In this document: piece after piece, positions 34,417 to 46,400 of the stretch
Layout of the letters: every line of letters begins with the position of its first letter
Position numbering within the stretch: the stretch's first letter is position 1
Assembly (NCBI RefSeq): GCF_019059575.1
Contig: NW_024881583.1
Location: 1,052,501 to 1,116,500, forward strand
DNA length: 64,000 nucleotides
Source: Amphibalanus amphitrite
Taxonomy: Eukaryota; Arthropoda; Thecostraca; Balanomorpha; Balanidae
Reading direction: 5' to 3'
Notes under the pieces: generated by a model
What the model saw: the letters and a program-made list of their open reading frames with translations, nothing else
The model's database searches: none
Told to the model about the DNA's origin: nothing
Translations under genes and position numbers: made by a program

Positions 34417-37400
34417 CTATCTCCTGCGGCGGTCCCGGTCCCGATCGGCCGACCGCGACCGGGAGCGGCTGCGGCGCGACGCTGCCTGGATGGCCTCCAG
34501 CCGCTTCTGGCGCTCGGCCATGCGCTGCCGGCGCTGCCGCTCCTTCTCGGCGATCTGCTCGGCGGTCAGCGGCAGCCAGTAGATGCACGGCGTCGCCTTG
34601 GTCTTTCGGAACAGGTCGTCCAGCAGTTTGGCTGGCGCCTCCTCCTTCTGCCGTTTCTCTGTCGGAAACAGGGTACAGATAGGTCAAATCGGTGCCATGG
34701 TGGCAGGACGAGAGCCCGAGCGAGCGTCCACAGCCTGTAGACACTGGATGATCAAGTTGAAACACATGCCTATAAACCTTCAACGGTAAAAACGCGATTT
34801 ACCAGTAACCGTAAATATCACAAACACGATGGGAAGTCTAAATCGTGCAGCTGCGACCGCCGAGCACAAACTTCTGTCGCATTTCCAACGGCCATACCGT
34901 TCAAACACGCAGCATCTCTAATCCCTATAGTGCCAACTGGTGCTCACTCACCCTTGCGCTCCTCTTTGTCGGCGGCTGTGGCAGGGCTCCTGCTGCGCCG
35001 CTTCCGACGCTCTGTCTCCTCCTCGCGCTCTCTCCGGCGCCGCTCGCGCTCGCGCTCCTTCTCGCCGGGACTGGTCTCGCCGATTTTCACCTTATCCCAC
35101 TCCCGTACCGATTCGCGCTGCAAAAGAACCGGCGGTTAAAGGTCATTTGAGAGACAGACACTGACATTTAGAGGCACTGACGCATACACGGTAAGGAAGC
35201 AAACATCAGTCTCACACCAGTTTATCTTCCTTTTCAAATTGATCCACCCCGATGCCCCCCAAATATGATGCCCCAACCGAGCTACCTACCCGTTTCTCCC
35301 TGACGGTCTCTGCACGCAGCTCCTCCTGCTGGCGCGTGGCGAAGTACGGGTCCACCTTGAGCGGCTCCGTCTTTCTGGGGATCTGTTCAGTGAGCGCCTT
35401 GTGGAAGTCGAGCTCGTCGGCCGTCGAGAAGTCGACCATGAGCTTCTTGGGGTTGGAGGGCGGCCAGCGCACGCCGTGGAGCGCAGTGCGCGTCTCCACC
35501 GCCTCGGCATCTGTCTCGTACTGTTGGAGGGGAGGGGGCGTCAGACACTGATCACTGCACACGGGGCTGGTAATCACATGGGTGGTGTCTGCTCGTCCAA
35601 TTCAAAACAAAAACACTTATGTCAACGGCTTGAATTAACTACTCGCTTACTAAAGAACGGGATTGGTACATATAACCGGGAACTGCCTCACCGTTCAACT
35701 AAAGGCGGCCACTTATCCTCCGAGTTGCCAAAGATGGCTACAATCTACCCAGCCACCGGATCCCGTCAGCTTACGGCTGTCCAAGATCTATCAGTTCAAC
35801 TTAGCCACTGAATACCCTGCGAGTCAGCTCACCTGGCAGTAGCACTTTGACTTGATGTTGTCGATCCAGAAGTCGGCGATGTTGCCCGTGCGCGCCAGCA
35901 GCTCCTTCAGCTGGTTCACGGTGAACGGCCGCACCAGGTTACGGATGTGGATGACGCTGGAGGCAGAGTTCCGTGCAGGGGACGGCTGTCGCTCGATGCG
36001 CGGCGGCCGCCGGCCCGGCTGCGGACCGCTCTCGGCGCCGCCGGGTACGTCCTGCCGGGCCCGGAGGGATTGGAGGGTTAGGCGAGTCACGAGCGCACTA
36101 TGCGGGCCCGAGCAGCAGCTGGTGGCGAGCTGGAGGGATGCCGCCGGCCTTTGGTTGTCAAGCGTGTAATTAATTTATGTAATGACTACATACAGAACGT
36201 ATTGTACAGGGTAAAATATGACCCACAGACAAATTAACCATCATTCATTACAAGATAGCATCTGGCTGTTCTGCTCGTTTTCGCTCCTTTATATCAATTT
36301 TATCTGTCCCTAGTCCCCTCCGCGCTAGCCGGTCCGTCCCTGCTCTACGTTCACCAGCCAGCTCACCTGAGTGACTGTTCGCTTGATGAGGGGCGGCGGC
36401 GCCGGGCCCTCCTCCTGCGGGCTCTGCGGCCGGCCGTTCTCCGGCGCGGCGGCGGCGGTCTCCGCGGCGGGAGAGGGCGAGCGACTGCCGGTGGGCGAGT
36501 CGTCTCGGCGCTCTCCCTCCTCCTCCGACTCCGACTCGAGTCGGACGGCCTCCTCCGAGAGGGGCCGCACGTCCGGCACCAGGTCCTGGCGACACGGTGC
36601 GAGACAGACGGTCATCACACAGCTCAAACAGACGCTCAGCCCCCGCAGTCACTCGCCATCCCCTTCAAACACTCAGCCTCTTCTTACAGACCCGTAAGAC
36701 CTCCACAAGCCTGCCAGTGCCACCCCTTCCCCGTATGGGCTATCAGCCAAGGAAAACCGTTAGCCAACGCACAATACCAATTATCAGGTATGCAGCTCCA
36801 CCAAAACTACGGTAACACGAACTGGCTTCGACACATATTACGCTGAATTCAGCAAAACGCCCCAATTTCACCTGTTTGCCCGGCGTCCTGTGCCACGTAC
36901 CCTGAGTGAATCTGTCGATATGCTGACTGGCTTTTTGTCGCCGTCCGGTCGCGCCGCGCCCCAGCGTCGGCGCCGCTTCTCGCCGGGAGCAGCCTCGCCG
37001 CCGTCCTCGGGCCGTCGCCGGTCCCGCTTCAGGGAGACTGGTGACACGAGAGAGGTGTCACAGTCAGTCACGGACAGTGCAATCACGAGCCACGACAGGC
37101 ACAGTCGTAAGAGACAGCCTCGGATATCTCTTTATGTTCAATCTTGCGACGTTAAGGAGGAGCCGGGTGCCATAATTACACTTTGTTGTAACAATTATTA
37201 GGCTTAGACGAAGGCTATTCCGATAGTTCGGGTCGCTGTTATACTGTTTAGGCTGTTGCACTACTGCCACCTAGGTTATCGTATTGTGCTGAAGGTGAAC
37301 CAAATGCAACAAAGAAGCAGATAAACGTGACAGAACGAAACGAAATAAAAAGATCATTGCATAGGTGAATATGCAGGACCTTTCTAATGTCGTGTTCTGC

Positions 37401-40400
37401 TGTCCCGCTCAGTGTCCTGCCCCGGTCCGGGCCCGCTCGACTTACCGAGTCTGCGGAAGGTGGGCGCCGGGCCCGCGGCGGGCGCCGACGTCTCTGTCGA
37501 CTCCGGCTGCTTCTCCGGGGTCCGCTCCGGCTGAGTCTCCGGCTCCGGGGCGGCTGGGGGCGCCTGGACGGGCGAGCGGCGCCGCTCCCTGCCCCGACCA
37601 CGCTCCGAGTCACTGCTGGAGGCCGACCTGCCGGCAGGGGAGAGAGGGAGTGGTCAGCCGGCGACAGACGGCTGAGGCGGCTCGGTAGGCGAATCAGTGC
37701 TCAAAACAGATCGTTATGATAGAGTGACCAGAGCAAAACGCAAACGATGGGCGTATTTGAGCAGTGGTTTAAACGCTAGACATGTGGAGAAGTCTGTTAA
37801 CTGATTAAAAAATGTATATACAAATCATTGGATACCTAATATTACCTACACTTTATCAGCTGATCCGTAATCGAGCATTGAAGTCGTACATACCTGTCAC
37901 GGCGGCTCCTCTTCCTTGGACTCCCCTCGCGCCTCGAGACTGGTGCCGTGTCATCAGACTTGCTGACAGACTCTCTGTGAAAAGAGTGAATGGGACAGGT
38001 GCTGAAATGGTCTTGAGCTGTTAAAGCATACCGCTAATTAGTCACTTGTCAGTCAAGTAAGTAACCCTCAATCTTGTAGAAAAATGGAGATCATCTTCTA
38101 ATTACGACACATAGTGGAACACGATGACCGAGTCAAAACTTAGTAAAATCGGCACCGCGTCGTGAAAGGGAGAAAGAAACACGCCCAACTGTAGGAATGA
38201 GTCAGTCGCCCGTCACTTACTTTTTGTCTCCGGTGCTGGAGTTCCGTTTCAGTTTGAGTTTTCGCTTCTCTTCCTTCTTGAGAGGCTGTGCTTCTTCTTG
38301 TTCCCGTGAGGATTCCTTCTTAGAAGTATCCTCTGCACCCTGTTCCGGCTTCTTTTTGTCACCGTCAGCCTCAGAAGCGGCCGCTTTAGTGACAGCTTCG
38401 CCGTCGTTCTGTGAAAGGAAACGCCGGAAATCGCGGTCATCGAAAGTCGGCAACATGTGCGAAATGCTCTGGAAGAAGGCACCTTTGTAGCATTAATACA
38501 ATTTTATCAGCTAGAATAAGGCAAAATACCGAAGGTCGTTGTAAGCTTTTCATTTAGAAATTAACGTTTGCGAAATTAACATGTCACGAAATACTCTGCT
38601 ACATCACAAGTCTGATAGACCAACCGCTGTAAGTCCGCTCACAGTACCGGCATCACACCCCGCCGCAGTAAACACTCACCTGAGCCGGCGCGTCGGAGCT
38701 CCAGAAGGCGGCGGCTTCCCTCCACTCTCCGTCCTCCAGAACCATCTCCTCCGCCGACGGAGGCCGCTCGCCGGAGTCGCGCCGCCCGCGCCGCTCGGAG
38801 GAGTCGTGACGGGAACGGCGACCATCGGACGGCGCGCCCGAGCCCGACCGGTGCCGCTCGCGCTCCTTACGATCGCCCGAGTCGTGCTTCTTACGATCGC
38901 CCGAGTCGTGCTTCTTACGATCGCCCGAGTCGTGCTTCTTACGATCGCCCGAGTCGTGCTCCTTACGATCGCCCGAGTCGTGCTTCTTACGATCACCCTT
39001 CTCGCGCTCACGCTCCTTGCGCTCGTCCACCTCGCGCTCTTTACGATCGCTTGAATCGCGCTTCTTATGGTCCACTGGCTCCCGCGCATGTTCTTTGCTG
39101 TCGCCCGCCTCTCGCTCACGCTCTTTACGATCGCCTGATTCGCGCTCACGCTCCTTACTATCTTCCGCCTCACCTTCGCGCTCCTTATGATCGGCTGAAT
39201 CGCCCTTCTTACGCTCGCCTGAATCGTGTTTCTTACGCTCGCCTTTCTCCCGCTCGCGCTCTTTGCGCTCGTCCGTATTGCGTTCTTTACGATCGCTTGA
39301 ATCGCGCTTCTTACGCTCGCCTGAATCACGCTCTTTACGATCACCTGCCTCGTGCTCCTTACGATCACCTGATCCACGCCTCTTACGATCACCTGAGTCA
39401 CGCCTCTTACGATCACCTGATTCGCGCTTTGAATCGCGATCCGGAGAGTGAGGTTCCTTGGATGCGGGAGACTTGTCCCGCTTTGCCTCTGAGGAATCAG
39501 CAGGCTCGTTGTCATCATGCTTGTCGTTGCTAGACGACTTTTTGGAATCAGTTCTGTCGTCCGAGCTTTTCTCTGTGTGCTTTCCTTCAGACTTGTCGGA
39601 ACGCTTATCATCGGCGTCGATCGACTTCGATCGGCGGTGTCCTTTCCTGTCCGATTCCTTATCGTCCGCCTTCTTTCTCTCGGCCTCTTTTCGTTCCCTC
39701 TTCTCTTCCTCCTTCCTCCGCTCTGCCTCTTTACGCTCCTTCCGCTCGTGCTCTTTCCTCTCTTCCTTCTTGGCTTTCCTTTCAGATTCTTTTTCGCTTT
39801 CCTTCTTCCGCTCAGCTTCCTTCCTCTCCCTTCGTTCGGCCTCTTTCCTTTCCTTCCTCTGAGCCTCCTTTTCTTCGTCCCTCTTTCGTTCCATTTCTTT
39901 TCGTTCTTTCCTTTCGGCCTCTTTCTTTTCTTCCTCTCTTTTTCTTTGTCTTCGTTCCTCTTCCTTACGCTCTCTTCTGGCCTCTTTGTCTTCTTCGCGG
40001 TGACGGTCACTCTCCTTTTTCTTTTCAGACACGTCCTTGGCTTTCTTCTCTCGTTTATCTGTCTCTTCCACTTCCTTCAGTTTCGGTTCCTTAACCTTAG
40101 TTTCATCTTTCTCCTCTTTGCCCTTTCCTTTCCGCTCAGCCTCAGTGTTGTCTTCTTTATCAGACTCCTTCTCTTCCTCAGTCTCTTTGGTTTTACCCTC
40201 ATCCTTCTTTGGTTCAGCTTCTTTTCGGGTTTCTTTTACTTCCTTCTCCGTCTGTTCCTCCTCACCCCCGGCCGTCTTGTCTCCGTCGGTCACCGCCTGG
40301 GGTCCCTCCCCGGTCCCGTCCGGCTCAGCGGGCGGCACCTCAGTGTCGCTGTCGCCGCTCTGCTGGCTGACCGAGACGCGGCCGCCCGAGCGCCGACTGC

Positions 40401-43400
40401 GGCGCCGCTCCGGCGTCTCCTCGCCGTCGGCAGAGTCCACCGAGGCCGTGTGGCGCCGCGAGCGGCGGCTCGGCGCCGGAGACGGAGGCGCCTGCAAGGA
40501 AAACAGCGTCACACGGGAGCGACATCATTCGACCCAGTTACGTGACGAAACATACACGTGTTTCACTGCAAACGGTTTACAATGATTAAAATAAAGGCCC
40601 ACCTCGGTTAGGCCCACCTTCTATATAAAACATAAATGACGTAAAATGATCGGCAGACGTACCTTCTCCTCCGATTCTGGTTTCTTAAACGACTGGTCGC
40701 GGGACTCGGGCGAATCTCCTGAAATGAAAGAAAATGAATGAGATAACGATACACAACTTATAGGTTAAAGCGCCATGTTGATATTAATGCGTGAAAATGA
40801 TGACAAAGTGACAATCATAAACAAGATGAATAGCGAACAGACATGGACATTGCTAGTCAGGTGGCGTCATCCAGCAGCAGTATGGAATACAGCGTCCATC
40901 CAGCTAAGGACAGACGGCGACAATATCACTAAGTCCACGATCTGACAACCACCACCAGTCAGCTATCTCCGGCGCAGTAGCCGGAGCGAGTGCCCGCATC
41001 CCTACCTTTGGCGGCCGGCGTCGACTCCTGCTCCTCCTCTCCCTGGCTGTCGGCGCTCTCCGACTGCGACTGCTCACCTGCGAGACACGACCAGCGCGGT
41101 CACAGCTCGGCGAGCCACCACCCGCACACGGCGGCCGGACAAAACATACAGCCGGCCCTACTCACAACCGTACAGTGGCGGCACTGCTAACTGACTACAC
41201 AAGCCAGGATTAATCATAAGAATAATTAGCTTCAACAGCAGTTAGAAATGAATTGTACAACTTTTAAGCCGATTTGGAAGAAGTTATAAGCAAGGAGTCC
41301 ATGCAAGCATATTCAACCAACGTACGAAATTCTTAACCTTCGCCCCAGTGGGGGGGGGGGGATATGTTACCACCCTGTCGCGTTTTTCGCATGTGAATAA
41401 AAAACCGCGGCGCGTAGCGCCGCGCCGCTTGGGGTAGCTTTTCACACATCAATTTTGGACAATGTGTGAAATTGTTGACCCCAGGTCAGGTCAGGTCAGG
41501 TCACCAGGTCAAGTTAACTGACCAATCCTAAAAAAAGTTTGCAATCATGTCCAATCTGCAGTGTTTGTCAGAAAGGTTTTAAACTTGGTGGATTGCATGA
41601 TGTAATGGGCGCCTACAATTTGTATATCTCGGATTCTTATATCCGTGACCTAAGGTCAGGTCAGTGGCGTGACCTTACCATTATAAGTCAATGGAGAAAT
41701 ATGAAAATGCCTCTAGATCCGTGTGTACGCATAGGAACAGTCCAAATATTTCAGAATCACAATGATTTGGACCACCCGTGACGACCAAGGTGTCGTTTTT
41801 GCTGATAGCCTCTAGAAAGGCCATCCGAGGTCATTTGAGGCTACAAACAGATGTTTGCCAATAACTCTCGATTGGAAAGAGATAGAACGCTGGGGATGGT
41901 CTCATTGTGTTTGTCTTGCCGAGACGCATCGACTGATATGCAACATGACCTTTTCCGGTCAGGTCATGACCTTGACCTGAGGTCAAATTTTCAAGTTGAC
42001 CTTGCAAGGTCAAATTATAGTTCATTCGATGCGTCTCGGCGAGAGGAACACGATTCTGGCAATAGAAATGTCGTGGCTTTTTGGAGTCGAAAGTTATTGT
42101 CGAAAAACACTTTTCGTAAAAACAGCTATTTTTTAGTTTTTGCCCTCTGGAGGCTAAACCGTTGACCTGAGGTCATTTTTGATGATCTTATCGAAAGAAG
42201 AGTTCAAGAGCTATCGATTGCATTTTAATGCGTTTTTAACTATCATAGTTCCTGAGATAAATGCATGTTTTTGGAAAAATGTAATGACATTTGGCAAATT
42301 TTGACCTTTGATGACCTCCAGTGACCCCAATATTGCTCTAAGATTAAAAATGACCGAAATACTTTCAAACGTACGCATTGAGAGCTATCGATTGCTTTTT
42401 ACCGCGTCTTTCTAGCCCTCTTAGTTTTTGAGTTAGAGGTGGGTGGTAACATATGCCCCCCCCCCCCCCACACACACACTAGGGCGAAGTTGGCGGAGAC
42501 CGCCACTGGGGAGCGGGTTAAGGTCCTATAACCGATGAATCGCATACCCAAGATGATTTGATGAGCATGCGATGAGAACAACAAGCACAAGACGATACAT
42601 TTTTGAACGAGATGACACGTCTTAAAACCCAACACTCAAGCTACCATGAAACAAAAGTTGGAAAACTTGAACCCACGGCACCAAATACACCCGCACCGCA
42701 CGTTATAGACAAATCAAGCACCGCATGCATTTTTTTAGCACAAACATGTACAATTTTAGAAAACAGCCGCAGACCCCGCCCGCGGCAGTTTCCCAGTTTC
42801 TGTGCACGGATGTTTTCGCGGGCCGGTAACGGCGGGTGCTGGTTAGAGAAGCCGGCTAGGCCCACCTTCCACCTTGCGTCTGGCCTCACGCTGTTGGATG
42901 AGCTGCGCCTGCTGCTTCTCCAGGTACTGCTTGATGAAGTCGTTGCCAGCCAGCGCGCCCTCGTTCCTCATCTGTGCGCAGAGCCATGCCGAGGTAAGCG
43001 AAAGGAACGGCCGACTGCGAGCCATGCAGGTTTGTTAGGGCGTGCTTAAGGAACATTCATTGTTCACTTAAGGCCGCCGTCCACTATGCGGAGCGCTTGC
43101 GGTCCGTACGGAATTTAACACAGAGCCCTATGGGCGCATGCGGTTTCCGTCCGGAGTCCGTCAGGAATGTCTCCGCATCCGGACAGCAAACTGAGGGCTC
43201 ACGCACACTCGATATCACTTGTTACAAAAAGAAAATATGGCCATTGCCTAGCATCACAAGATGGTGCCATGCCAAGGAAATAAATTTTATCTATAGTCAA
43301 AATTGATGTGAAAATGATCAATAACATGCCAAAAATTGTATTGGTTCTTTAGTTTACCAAAGAGAAACAAAAGAGACAAGCTTTCGACAACACTGTCATC

Positions 43401-46400
43401 GTCTGAGTTTTTGAAATTCCTTTACACACTTCACAACATACAAAAACATATACGCACGCTACAATGATGGAAAACATTCCTCCGTTTGTATGTAGGTAGA
43501 TGTCGAGATCCAGATCACAAAATGCTTATTTCAATGTGCCTACAACGTCACATGTCACAAGTTCTACATAATCAAGCGCTCATACAAACAGATATCACAC
43601 TATGCAAGTAACAAAAAATGAATGCTACTTTCTGGTTCGTAACCTACCAAAAGTCACAACAGCCTAAACAATTGGCCAGGACTGTGTGAAGGTATTCAAG
43701 TTTGGGTTGATATCACGGATTTTCATAGATTCATCAATTTTATTGTCAGCCACGTCACGGTTTCTGCTCAAAATATCTATACGAAAGTTGTTGTTCATTT
43801 CCTTGTGACTAAGTGTCGGGTGTCTATCTAAGGCATGCTCACCAAGTCCGGTACCTAGCCTTCTTAGTCTGGCGTCAGAAAGGTGCTCGTTAAATCTCTC
43901 ACGAACCGGTCGCGACGTTTCTCCGATATAAATATAAGGTTTGTCCTGACATGTTTTACAAGTGATTTTATATACGACATTTTTTATGTGGCATTTCCCC
44001 TGAAGACCGTTCGGGCACGTGTGACACCGGGTTTTGCCGCGGCAAAGCGGAGGCTGAAGGGCAGATCTGACCAGTTTGCTTTTCACCGTGGGTCCACTCT
44101 GCCAAGCCACCCTAAGGTTAAGCTTAGATGCCCTGATAATGCCATTGACTCGATGACACACTGTTTCATTGACGTAAGGGAGCCTCATGTAAGTCATCTG
44201 CCCTGATTGAGCGTTTTTCCTATCATGTTGTGCCTTTCGTTTTTTGTTGTTTTTAAAAGTTCGGTCAATGATGTGCTCAGGATATCCGTTTTCTAGAAAG
44301 AGGTGCTTGATTTTGTCCAGGCTGCGTTGCACAGCAGATGGGGATACCTGGACCGCTCGTTTCGTTTGGGAAGTGAGGACACCTAGCTTAGTTTTCATGG
44401 GATGAGCCGATTCATAATTTAAGATGATTGGGGCAGTCATGGGTTTGATGAACAGTTCTGTTGTGTAAGTGCCATTGGGATGAACCGTAACCACAGTGTC
44501 AAGAAACCAAACCGTAACCATAGTGTCATGCCAACCATCCAAACGATTAAAAATTTTATCTACTTTGTCTTGAAAGAGTAGAAATTCAATCTTAAATTTC
44601 CAATTGAAAACTCAAAGACGGGCGACGGCCCATGTCCGCATCCATTCCGTCTGCGTTCTCCGCACACAGTTCAACACGTTGTACTTTGGTACTTCGTCTC
44701 TGCGACAACCACTTCGGATGTCGATGATTTCGACTTGAATAAATCTAGCTCAAGGGAGGTCACGCGCGACTTGCATAACGTGACTTCCGAGTCTGGACTG
44801 AATATAATTACGCCAATTATCAGCGATATGTGTCCACACAACATGGATGCGGTTCGCACACGATTTCCGTACGGACCGGATGCGCCCATAGGGTTCTGTG
44901 TTAAAGGAAAAGGGCCACCTTCGTGAAATATGAAGATATCGTTGTTTTTCATTTTGACATTATTTTTCATTTTCTTTTTAAAACTGGTGCCAGAAGTGCA
45001 CAATTCGCGAAAAAGTATTTAAAACTATTTAACATATTGGTACTATGTTGATACTCTCTACGGCACCTACTGTATGATGGCATAGCGATGACGTCACACT
45101 CAAGCCAATCAGCGTTCAGAAGACAGACTCGTCGGATTGTGTCAGATAAGCTGATTGGTTAAAGCTGAGCTGATTGGTAAAAAAACCAAAGCCTCGCCGC
45201 GGGTGGCTGTATTACAGGGTAAGGACGCATTCCTGGGATTAGGACGCATTCCTCTTTTAAAATTGCCGATACCTACGAATGGAAGCCGAAATCGGCCGTA
45301 AGGATATAGACTGGTGGGTTTTCGGACACGGGCTACAAGATGGCTATCTCAGTTTCAATCCCCATGTTAAAGGTGGCCCTTTTCCTTAAAATTCCGTACG
45401 GACCGCAAGCATTCCGCACAGTGGACGGCGGCCTTTACAGTTTACACAATATCTTATCATAATTGTTTCCATTTCACACCAGCTTACAAAAGTGGACATG
45501 AGCGTCACGGTTAGCTGATGAAAACAGCTGAAAGGTAAACTGGCACACCTGTTTTTTTCTTTTTTTCTTGTCAAACTCTCCCGAGTCTAATTACAGCACC
45601 AGTTTCATTTGAAAAAGCAGTGTGCGAACCACACCAGCTATGCAGCGAAGGCAGCTGGGCTCGTGTTCAGTCAATCGTGGATCGCGCGGACAGAGGACGG
45701 AATGGAGCCGGCCAGGCTATGAGCGGCTGAGAGCTCCTCCGCGAACGTAGGGGACCGCTTACCGTTACCCAACCGCTATAAGTCGACCCAGCGCGGCTGG
45801 TCGGACACTTAAACAATGTTAGATTGGGTTGATGGATCATCAGGGAGCGTGACAAGCTAGGAATGCCCTAAAGTTGTTACTGACGATGCTAGTAATCTGT
45901 TGCTGCTGCAATAACGACCTGCGCTGATGTGTTTCAGGTGAAGTTAATAGCTGCTGGTATCCCTTACCCGCGACTGGCCAAGCAAAGGTCTATTATCATC
46001 AGGTTGGCTTGAAGCCCTTTACTGTGCAAGTTCCTCAGCCAATGCCCCTAGATTACCGATGGAATTTATCAGTGGTTGAAGTGGAGAGCACTGTTATTGT
46101 GAGAAACCAGCAGCCTGATCCATCCCGGCCGTGAGATGCTTATCATAGCCTTGACCAATCGAAATATGTCTGCTGCATCACCCCATCCAGTAAATCTTGA
46201 AGTCAGCAACTTTTGTGTTTACATGGCAGCAGGGCTGTCAGAGACAATATGTTTATAACACTGAACTCTATAATGTGGAAGGCGCTTCGGCCGCCAGATG
46301 GTGTCCAACGGTGCCGCCATGTTGCGCAGACCAGGAAGCGGCCGCCGCCTGTGTTGGAGAATAGGGAATTCGGGACCTCGATTTACGTTTGCGGTCGCTG

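Larger units (their letters stand above)
43072..45433. mobile_element. TIR transposon containing two nested insertions (ACIN1 intron 2)
   Basis: Terminal inverted repeats of about 45 bp start GGCCGCCGTCCACT and contain CTTGCGGTCCGTACGGAAT on both ends. Flanks read TTAA on the left (43068-43071) and TTTA on the right (45434-45437), possibly a mutated TTAA duplication. The interior holds a Penelope-like fragment (43664-44542) and a small TTAA MITE (44905-45385). Its own transposase was not seen, so it is a non-autonomous host for later insertions. Confidence 0.7.

Noticed and set aside
38676-40010. 444-codon minus-strand frame in a second reading frame of ACIN1 exon 6
   Set aside because: It overlaps the verified exon in another frame; the same low-complexity codons remove stops. 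No splice or domain support.
39517-40545. 342-codon plus-strand open frame, leucine/phenylalanine-rich
   Set aside because: It lies exactly antisense to the KE-rich ACIN1 exon 6. Complementing AAR/GAR codons yields TTY/CTY codons, so the frame is a composition artefact.
42866-42873. Alternative ACIN1 exon 3 donor at AAG/GTGGAA
   Set aside because: It would put exons 4 and 5 in a frame that does not join exon 6; the donor at 42865 keeps all phases consistent.
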